Shown piece after piece: positions 1 through 4,623 of a DNA stretch of 6,482 nucleotides (within the stretch, counting starts at the first letter, position 1; every line of letters starts with the position of its first letter). The translations under genes and the position numbers were made by a program. Source of the DNA: UBA8437 sp003445035. Its GTDB lineage: Bacteria > Planctomycetota > Planctomycetia > Planctomycetales > Planctomycetaceae. The stretch lies in assembly GCA_937901285.1 (NCBI GenBank), contig CALCHI010000139.1, forward strand, positions 1 to 6,482, written 5' to 3'. The notes under the pieces were generated by a model. The model did not search any database. It saw nothing but the letters and a program-made list of their open reading frames with translations, and was not told the origin of the DNA.

Positions 1-200
1 CATCGAATGACTTGGGCATGAGATCACCGGGATTGCAGGACGGGGGAGGTGTTCGGACACGACGAACCGTCACGGCGTCACCAGGCTGCCCGTCCCTGAA
101 TTTGACAGGGGTTTATGCCACTTTTGTGGAGGCTGTCAAGATCACACAACGGCCGGGTGGGCTTGGCGTCAGGTCCGTCTTGCCCGTCTGCGAAGTTTCT

Positions 201-214
201 GCCAGCATGCTGGC
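201..214. repeat. Perfect 14-bp palindrome upstream of glycosyltransferase
   Basis: GCCAGCATGCTGGC reads identically on both strands with no spacer. It ends 51 bases before the glycosyltransferase start. A perfectly symmetric site in a gene's leader could bind a dimeric regulator. It could also arise by chance: a 7+7 palindrome is expected a little under once in a window of this size. The symmetry does not extend beyond these 14 bases, and no second copy was noticed. Confidence 0.35.
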
Positions 215-251
215 CACACGTCCCCTTGACTGGCGATCGTGCCGGTTTCCG

Positions 252-260
252 GGAAAGGAG
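252..260 (+). promoter_or_regulatory. Ribosome binding site of the glycosyltransferase
   Basis: GGAAAGGAG ends five bases before the ATG at 266. This strong Shine-Dalgarno-like match decides the start. The alternative in-frame GTG at 239 lies upstream of this site, has no comparable purine tract in front of it, and would add nine residues that do not belong to the glycosyltransferase fold. Confidence 0.75.
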
Positions 261-265
261 TCCCG

Positions 266-1405
266 ATGCCCCGCAGGTCGTCCTCTACTGTCTGCCTCTA
301 CACCGACACGTTCTTACCGGACGTCGGTGGGGCCGAGATGGTGGCGCACAACCTGGCAGCCAGGTTGTGCCAGCAGCAACGGCACGTGGTGGTGGTGGCA
401 CCGCGTGCACGACACGTGGATGGATCGGAGGAAGAAAAGGGGGCGTCACAAGGGGGGCGGTACCAGGTTTCGCGTTTTCGACGTCCTATTTCGAAACGCT
501 GGGGAGTGCGGTTGGTGCTGCCCCGCCTGATCCGGTTGCATCGCCAGCATCACTTCGACGTTCTGCACTGCCACGCTGCCTATCCGCAGGCCTACGTTGC
601 CAGCACCCTGAAGCGGCTTTATGGGATTCCCTACGTCGTTCGACCGCATGGATCCGACATCCTTCCGGGTGAGCGGATTCGATCCAATCCTCGGCTCGAG
701 CGACGTGCCCGGCAGGGACTGGCCGATGCCGATGCCGTGATTGCCCAGGGCGAGTTTCTCAAGGAAGTGATCGTGGGGCTCGGCGTGGACGAGAACCAGG
801 TGCGGGTGATCCACAACGGCGTGGACCTCTCCGAATTTGCTGACGCGCCGCCGTTCTCTCATCGACGGCCGTACCTTCTGGCGCTGGGCAACCTGTCGCG
901 TCGCAAGGGCATGGATGTGCTGATCCGGTCTTACGCTCGACTGGCGTCGCCGCGTGCCGATCTGCTGATTGCCGGCACCGGCGGGGAACTCGAGGCTCTG
1001 AGAGCATTGAGTAACGAGTTGGGCGTGGCATCCAGAGTGCGGTTTGTCGGCTTCGTTTCGGGGGTCGAAAAGGTCAGCCTCTATCGCGGGGCCGAGTTCT
1101 TCGTCTGCCCGTCGCGGCGCGAGCCATTCGCCAATGTGATTCTCGAGGCCATGGCAGCGGGGCTGCCTGTCGTGGCGACTGACGTGGGAGGCAATCGGCA
1201 GTTGGTCGGGAGCGGGCGGCACGGCCTGCTGTGTCGATCGGAAGATGTCGAGGGAATGGCCGAGGCGCTCGGGACTCTGCTGGATGCTCCAGATCGGCTC
1301 TCCGAGTCTCGAGCGGCGGTGCCGGAGTACGTCGCACGATTCGGATGGGAACGGATTGCCCAGGAGTACGCGACGCTGTACGACGAAGTGGCCCGGGCCG
1401 CATGA
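266..1405 (+). CDS. GT4-like glycosyltransferase (GT-B fold)
   Basis: Predicted cytoplasmic or membrane-associated enzyme that transfers a sugar from an activated nucleotide donor to a glycan or lipid acceptor; donor and acceptor cannot be read from the sequence. The 379-residue length is normal for the family. The N-terminal domain opens with a short beta strand and the GGAE signature (residues 21-24), typical of the acceptor-side glycine loop. Later come RPHGSD (126-131) and HNGVD (183-187), the usual hinge into the C-terminal domain. That domain shows LGNLSRRKGMDVLI (207-220), where the donor phosphates bind, and the EX7E motif in EPFANVILE (Glu286 and Glu294), followed by AGLPVVATDVGG. 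A charged, probably flexible insert lies around residues 50-65. No signal peptide or membrane segment is seen. The ATG at 266 is chosen for its ribosome binding site. The gene ends in ATGA, where a short downstream frame could begin. Envelope polysaccharide or glycolipid synthesis is the likely setting, by family only. Confidence 0.93.
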   Translation: MPRRSSSTVCLYTDTFLPDVGGAEMVAHNLAARLCQQQRHVVVVAPRARHVDGSEEEKGASQGGRYQVSRFRRPISKRWGVRLVLPRLIRLHRQHHFDVLHCHAAYPQAYVASTLKRLYGIPYVVRPHGSDILPGERIRSNPRLERRARQGLADADAVIAQGEFLKEVIVGLGVDENQVRVIHNGVDLSEFADAPPFSHRRPYLLALGNLSRRKGMDVLIRSYARLASPRADLLIAGTGGELEALRALSNELGVASRVRFVGFVSGVEKVSLYRGAEFFVCPSRREPFANVILEAMAAGLPVVATDVGGNRQLVGSGRHGLLCRSEDVEGMAEALGTLLDAPDRLSESRAAVPEYVARFGWERIAQEYATLYDEVARAA

Positions 1406-1409
1406 GCTC

Positions 1410-1583
1410 TTGCTGGCTCGCATCCGTTCCCATCCCGGAGCGGAACTCGACGAGATCCGGCTGGCCTACGAGGAAGTGGTGCTGGCCGAGGTGCGGTGTG
1501 ATCACTTCGAACTGATCCGTTCGGAGCTTGCTCCCGGGGGGGCTCGTTATACGACTTTGGCGACACTGCCTCTGTCGGGTTGA
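1410..1583 (+). CDS. Possible small unknown protein or frameshifted remnant
   Basis: This frame just after the glycosyltransferase reads as a plausible protein of about 57 residues: acidic, helix-like, with LDEIRLAYEEVVLAEV near its start and CDHFELIRSELAP in the middle. Codon third positions are mostly G or C until about 1540. I recognise no family. The start is the problem. The nearest ATG (1402, sharing ATGA with the glycosyltransferase stop) is one frame off and gives a poor 37-residue product ending at 1515. The in-frame candidates are TTG at 1410 or CTG at 1413, without a clear ribosome binding site. A single missing base between 1405 and 1409 would join the ATG to this frame. A run of seven G at 1536-1542 is a second place where an indel could alter the end. 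It may be a real leaderless or coupled small gene, a decayed gene, or a sequence with base errors. Confidence 0.35.
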   Translation: MLARIRSHPGAELDEIRLAYEEVVLAEVRCDHFELIRSELAPGGARYTTLATLPLSG

Positions 1584-1603
1584 CCGGCGACGTCGGGGGT
1601 GTC

Positions 1604-1632
1604 TTGCATACCGACACACGCCCTCCGACAAT
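1604..1632 (+). promoter_or_regulatory. Candidate sigma-70-type promoter for the isomerase cluster
   Basis: TTGCAT at 1604-1609 and GACAAT at 1627-1632 are separated by 17 bases, the optimal spacing, and each resembles the housekeeping consensus (four of six and four of six bases respectively). Transcription would start near 1639-1640, giving a leader of about 58 bases before the ATG at 1698. The position, at the head of a closely spaced cluster, fits. Promoter calls by eye in GC-rich DNA are weak evidence. Confidence 0.35.
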
Positions 1633-1641
1633 GGCGGCGGT

Positions 1642-1669
1642 CCGGAGGTGAGCGGAGTGTTCGCTCCGG
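1642..1669 (+). other. Inverted repeat (possible hairpin) in isomerase leader
   Basis: CCGGA at 1642-1646 plus GCG at 1652-1654 can pair with CGCTCCGG at 1662-1669, with a five-base bulge and a seven-base loop. An alternative is the simple stem GAGCG/CGCTC (1650-1654 with 1662-1666). No run of T follows, so it does not look like an intrinsic terminator. It lies between the candidate promoter and the ribosome binding site, so it would be in the mRNA leader. The bulged stem is modest and may have no function. Confidence 0.2.
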
Positions 1670-1697
1670 GGCAGGAGAGTTTCCAGAGAGGAGCATC

Positions 1698-2717
1698 ATG
1701 AGTGATCGACCCCGCGTGATTCTCAGCGCGTTTGCAGACGAGGCCGCCAACCACAAGACCGCGATTGAACAGCTTTCGGTGATGGCTGCGGTCGGACTGA
1801 GGTACTACAGCCCGCGGTTCATTGATGTGAACGGCAGCGGCGAGGTGAAGCACGTCGTCGAGTTGGACGACACCGAACTGGCCCGGTTGAACGAACTCCA
1901 CGAGGAGTTCGGCATGAGTGTCACGGGGATCGGTGCGAGGATCGGCAAGATCAAGCTGCTCGACCAGGACGACGGTTCGCACAACGTCTTTGTTCCCTTC
2001 GATGAATATCTCGACGGGGAGGTGGCTGACACGATCCGGGTGGCCCAGGCCCTGGACACCAAGCTGATCCGTGGGTTCTCGTTCTACCACCCGCAGGGAA
2101 CCGATCCACGGGAACACATCCCGCAGGCGGTCGACCAACTGGGACAGATCGTCGAACGCACCGCCGCGGCGGGACTGGTCTACGGACTGGAGATCGAGCC
2201 GAACCTGATCGGCGAGACCGGCGAGTTGCTGGCCGAACTGTGTCGCCAGGTGGGACACCCCGGGATGGTTTGTATCTACGACGGCGGCAACGTCGCCGCT
2301 CAGAACAAGAACCGGCTACAGGTCCACGCCGAGTTGGTGGACATGATCGACCACATCGGCTGGATGCACATCAAGGACTACACGATTGATCCGGGCCTGA
2401 CCTGGACGGGTGCGGTCGACGAGGAGCGGCTGAAGAACTTCGTGCCCGCCGATGTCGGAGATGCCGGGCACGACCTGCTGCTCAGGGAACTCAAGGGGCG
2501 GTTGCCCGAACTCGAGGCCAAGATGCAGGACTTGGGAGCGCCCGGCTTCTTCCTGGAAGTTGAACCGCACTTGAAGGGCGGTGGCCAGTTCGGAGGTTTC
2601 AGCGGTCCCGACGGGATTGGTGTCGCCGTCCGCAGCCTGTGCCGGGTGATGGACTACGTCGGCATCGACTACGGCCTGAGGGACTTCTCGGACATCCAGC
2701 AGGCACGGGGTTTCTAG
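1698..2717 (+). CDS. Sugar phosphate isomerase/epimerase-like TIM-barrel protein
   Basis: Predicted member of the xylose-isomerase-like TIM-barrel superfamily (AP endonuclease 2 clan), whose enzymes isomerise or epimerise sugars and related polyols with a divalent metal. The exact substrate is not readable. The expected metal-site pattern appears in order along the strands: Glu165 in LEIEPN, Asp195 in YDGGN, His224 in MHIKDYT and Glu287 in FLEVEPH. The C-terminus has a glycine-rich loop (GGGQFGGFSGPDG, about 294-306) followed by a helix. At 339 residues it is somewhat longer than the commonest members (about 270-300). No signal peptide is present, so it should be cytoplasmic. The ATG at 1698 follows the purine tract AGAGAGGAG (1685-1693) at normal spacing. 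A longer in-frame reading from 1599 adds 33 residues of Arg/Ser-rich sequence unlike the family. It heads a closely spaced cluster; the next gene starts 52 bases downstream. Confidence 0.9.
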   Translation: MSDRPRVILSAFADEAANHKTAIEQLSVMAAVGLRYYSPRFIDVNGSGEVKHVVELDDTELARLNELHEEFGMSVTGIGARIGKIKLLDQDDGSHNVFVPFDEYLDGEVADTIRVAQALDTKLIRGFSFYHPQGTDPREHIPQAVDQLGQIVERTAAAGLVYGLEIEPNLIGETGELLAELCRQVGHPGMVCIYDGGNVAAQNKNRLQVHAELVDMIDHIGWMHIKDYTIDPGLTWTGAVDEERLKNFVPADVGDAGHDLLLRELKGRLPELEAKMQDLGAPGFFLEVEPHLKGGGQFGGFSGPDGIGVAVRSLCRVMDYVGIDYGLRDFSDIQQARGF

Positions 2718-2769
2718 TTGTGGAGACGGTCGGTTTGCGAGCGGGGAACGGATCGGGAGGTCGACGGTG

Positions 2770-3018
2770 ATGACGGGATTCGATCTCGGGGACTTGGTCG
2801 AGTTGATCGTCTGCCCCGAATGCCACGAACGGCTGGCCGTCACCGGACAGAGCCTGGTGTGTTCGTCGAGTGAATGCCGATTGAGTTTCCCGGTTTGGGA
2901 GGGGATCCCGGTGCTGCTGGTGGATGAGGCCGAGACACTCGAGCAGGCCGAATGGCAGGTGGCTGTCGGATCGGGTGGAACGACGGCTGCCGGCATCTCC
3001 GGGGAAGACGAGACATAG
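2770..3018 (+). CDS. Trm112/UPF0434-like small zinc-ribbon protein
   Basis: This 82-residue protein matches the Trm112p-like (UPF0434, E. coli YcaR type) fold by pattern: LVELIVCPECHERL near the N-terminus, then a second cysteine pair, then FPVWEGIPVLLVDEA, the family's hallmark strand. Cys15, Cys18, Cys31 and Cys36 could bind one zinc ion; many bacterial members have lost some of these cysteines, so keeping all four is notable. The last 20 or so residues are Gly/Thr/Glu-rich and probably disordered. Eukaryotic and archaeal Trm112 activate class I methyltransferases; the role of bacterial forms is mostly undefined. A methyltransferase gene starts only 23 bases downstream. GGGAGG at 2755-2760 serves either GTG at 2767 (6-base spacing) or ATG at 2770 (9-base spacing); I chose ATG. 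It is cytoplasmic, with no signal peptide. Confidence 0.85.
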   Translation: MTGFDLGDLVELIVCPECHERLAVTGQSLVCSSSECRLSFPVWEGIPVLLVDEAETLEQAEWQVAVGSGGTTAAGISGEDET

Positions 3019-3041
3019 GAAACGGTCCAGGAGCATTGATC

Positions 3042-3881
3042 ATGACCAGGAACTGGTGGACGGGAGTTGTCGTCGCTGTGTCACTGCTGGGCTGGCTGGA
3101 CGGCGACGTCCACGCCCAGGGGAAGTCTCGGACCAAGTCCAAGGCCGTCGACAAGACGACGCCGAAACGGTACACGTTCCGCAAACTCCACGATCCCAAC
3201 GGGATCGGCAAGTTCTACATGGGACGCGAGATTGCCCACGTGATGGGCTATGGATTCAACGGATCGGGGGCACGGTGGTTGGAGCGTGCCGAACGGGAGC
3301 GGGAAGAGAAACTGGCGTTGATGGTCCGTTCATTGAAACTCCAGCCCGGCCAGATCGTGGCCGACATCGGTTGTGGTAGCGGCGTGGTGACGGCGTTGCT
3401 GGCACGCGCCGTGGGACTGGAAGGCAAGGTGATGGGGGTTGATGTGCAGCCGCAGATGCTGGCGCGGATGCAGATGAGAATGAAGAAGTTCCGCATCCCC
3501 AACGTGACCGCGGTTCGTGGGACCCAGAAGAGCCCGCGGCTGAAGGACGACTCGATTGACCTGGCCATCATGGTCGACGTTTACCACGAGTTCGAGTTTC
3601 CCCACGAGATGATGCTCCAGATCAGCAAGTCGCTGAAGCCAGGTGGCCGGGTGGCCTTTGTCGAGTACCGCATGGAAGACCGCCGCGTGCCGATCCTGCT
3701 GGTGCACAAGATGACCGAGAAGCAGGTCAAGAAGGAGATCAGCCAAAAGCCGTTTGGATTGAAGTTCAAGCAGACGATTGGCGTGTTGCCCCGGCAGCAC
3801 ATCGTGATCTTCGAGAAGCCAGCCGGAGACAAGAAGGCCGGAGACAAGAAGGCCGAGTCTGGTTCGGCCGGACGGAGATGA
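3042..3881 (+). CDS. Exported class I SAM-dependent methyltransferase
   Basis: A 279-residue protein with a Sec-type signal: a short N-terminus with Arg3, a hydrophobic stretch at about 5-19 and a likely cleavage site after VHA (residue 25). A Lys/Arg-rich linker (28-48) follows, then a conserved-looking block KFYMGREIAHVMGYGFNGSGARWLERAERE, split here as KFYMGREIAHVMGY (57-70) and ARWLERAERE (77-86). The Rossmann methyltransferase core has motif I VADIGCGSGVVT (106-117), the acidic residue of motif II in GVDVQPQML (Asp134), MVDVYHEFEFPHEM (177-190) and LKPGGRVAFVEYR (198-210). The substrate is unknown; the pattern resembles small-molecule or quinone-type methyltransferases, not DNA ones. The C-terminus is a Lys-rich tail with a duplicated AGDKK. 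AGGAG at 3029-3033 sits eight bases before ATG 3042; earlier in-frame starts overlap the Trm112-like gene. Export would separate it from cytoplasmic SAM, which is the main oddity. It overlaps the next gene by four bases. Confidence 0.88.
   Translation: MTRNWWTGVVVAVSLLGWLDGDVHAQGKSRTKSKAVDKTTPKRYTFRKLHDPNGIGKFYMGREIAHVMGYGFNGSGARWLERAEREREEKLALMVRSLKLQPGQIVADIGCGSGVVTALLARAVGLEGKVMGVDVQPQMLARMQMRMKKFRIPNVTAVRGTQKSPRLKDDSIDLAIMVDVYHEFEFPHEMMLQISKSLKPGGRVAFVEYRMEDRRVPILLVHKMTEKQVKKEISQKPFGLKFKQTIGVLPRQHIVIFEKPAGDKKAGDKKAESGSAGRR
3822..3851 (+). repeat. Two tandem 15-bp units coding for AGDKK
   Basis: GCCGGAGACAAGAAG occurs twice back to back with no mismatch, followed by the start of a third unit (GCCGAG, 3852-3857). 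It is in frame within the methyltransferase tail and encodes AGDKK twice. Exact identity implies a recent slippage duplication, and copy number could vary between strains. It lies outside the catalytic domain, so it should not affect activity. Confidence 0.85.
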
Positions 3882-4567
3882 ACGAGCTGGACGACGGGTT
3901 CGACTGGAACGATCGCGGCACGTTTCTTCGTGCCGGCATTTCCGTCGAAGTGGTGGTGTTGCTGATCGGATTGGGCCTGGGCTGGCTGGCCGGTATCAAT
4001 CCGTGGAGTGGTTGTCGGGTGACGCCGGTGTCCATCGCCTGGGGGGTGGCTGCGACCGGGCCACTGCTGTTGGCCTTCGGAGTGACGTACTCGGTGTCCT
4101 GGTCCCCGCTGCTGCGGATCCGGGAACTGCTGGTCGAAATGCTGGGCCGACCGATGGCGCTGTGCCGCTGGTACGACCTGTTGCTGTTGGCCGTTTTGGC
4201 GGGCGTGTGTGAGGAGTTCCTGTTTCGCGGGGTGATCCAGCCCTGGATGGCTGGTGACGATGCGGCTCGCCCGTTGGCGATCGGGTTCGTGGTGGCGTTG
4301 ATCGGCAGCAACCTGCTGTTCGCCCTGCTGCACCCGGTGACGCCGACTTACGCAATCGTGGTTGGCCTGGTGGGGATCTACCTGGGCCTGGTGGGACTGG
4401 TGGATCCGTTGCCGGACGGCGGCGCGTCACCCGGACAACTCAACCTGGTCGTCCCGATGGTCGCTCACGGGCTCTACGATTTCCTGGCCTTCCTGGTGAT
4501 CGCCGGGGAAAGCCGTCGCCGAGATGCCGCCCGGGCAGGCGTCACCGGGATTGTCGAGTCTGACTGA
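3878..4567 (+). CDS. CPBP-family intramembrane metalloprotease
   Basis: This 229-residue membrane protein carries the three motifs of the CPBP (CAAX protease and bacteriocin-processing, Rce1-like/ABI) family: EEFLFR (Glu112, Glu113, Arg117), FALLH (Phe148, His152) and HGLYD (His197, Asp201). The glutamates and histidines are the expected catalytic or metal residues. Hydrophobic segments lie at about 20-40, 52-71, 98-110, 133-152, 157-176 and 190-209, with a soluble acidic N-terminus and an Arg-rich C-terminus. Bacterial members cleave or process membrane-associated substrates, and some give immunity to bacteriocins; this one's target is unknown. Its ATG lies inside the ATGA that ends the methyltransferase gene. 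The purine tract touches the ATG (GGAG at 3874-3877), with no proper spacing, so translation is probably coupled to the upstream gene. Confidence 0.9.
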   Translation: MNELDDGFDWNDRGTFLRAGISVEVVVLLIGLGLGWLAGINPWSGCRVTPVSIAWGVAATGPLLLAFGVTYSVSWSPLLRIRELLVEMLGRPMALCRWYDLLLLAVLAGVCEEFLFRGVIQPWMAGDDAARPLAIGFVVALIGSNLLFALLHPVTPTYAIVVGLVGIYLGLVGLVDPLPDGGASPGQLNLVVPMVAHGLYDFLAFLVIAGESRRRDAARAGVTGIVESD

Positions 4568-4578
4568 ACGGCTACAAT
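4551..4578 (+). promoter_or_regulatory. Candidate sigma-70-type promoter for the RND exporter
   Basis: TTGTCG at 4551-4556 and TACAAT at 4573-4578, 16 bases apart, resemble the -35 and -10 elements; the -10 matches five of six consensus bases. The start would fall near 4585, leaving about 39 bases of leader before the ATG at 4624. The -35 lies inside the last codons of the CPBP gene. It would let the exporter be transcribed apart from the upstream cluster, which also may read through. The -10 core CAAT is shared with the candidate at 1604-1632. Confidence 0.45.
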
Positions 4579-4623
4579 CCGCGACCGTTTGCCGCGAACC
4601 GGATTTCCAGGACGAGGGTATTG

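Larger units (their letters stand above)
1..265. other. Upstream non-coding region without a supported gene
   Basis: No convincing gene lies here. The forward frames are either closed early (stops at 8-10 and 19-21) or run on as a frame that overlaps the glycosyltransferase and reads as a low-complexity Arg/Gly/Ser/Pro product, typical of a shadow frame in GC-rich DNA. The first 20 bases could be the tail of an upstream gene, but too little is visible to say. A perfect TTGACA stands at 102-107, but no acceptable -10 hexamer follows at 16-18 bp. A 14-bp palindrome at 201-214 and the ribosome binding site at 252-260 are listed separately. The stretch probably carries the promoter of the glycosyltransferase, but I cannot place it. 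Confidence 0.5.

Noticed and set aside
49..60. Short hairpin GTGTTCGGACAC
   Set aside because: Only four base pairs around a four-base loop with no T run, so not a terminator and too short to be informative.
102..130. TTGACA at 102-107 as a promoter for the glycosyltransferase
   Set aside because: The -35 is perfect, but the hexamers 16-18 bases downstream (around 124-130) do not resemble a -10 element.
12..530. Forward open frame of 172 codons at the left edge
   Set aside because: Most of it overlaps the glycosyltransferase in another frame; the product is rich in Arg, Gly and Trp and has no family features or ribosome binding site.
446..1423. Long reverse-strand open frame opposite the glycosyltransferase
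   Set aside because: It mirrors the glycosyltransferase, which has clear family motifs; the reverse product is His/Gln/Pro/Arg-rich without recognisable domains, as expected of antisense frames in GC-rich genes.
1599..1617. Inverted repeat GTGTC/GACAC as a terminator between the glycosyltransferase and the isomerase
   Set aside because: Five base pairs with a nine-base loop and no T tract; it also overlaps the candidate promoter.
1074..2258. Reverse-strand open frame spanning glycosyltransferase, leader and isomerase
   Set aside because: It crosses two well-supported forward genes and a leader, has no domain or start signal, and its composition changes with the gene it mirrors.
3581..4333. 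Reverse-strand frame of 250 codons opposite methyltransferase and CPBP genes
   Set aside because: Gln/His/Pro-rich antisense product with no motif, opposite two genes with intact catalytic motifs.
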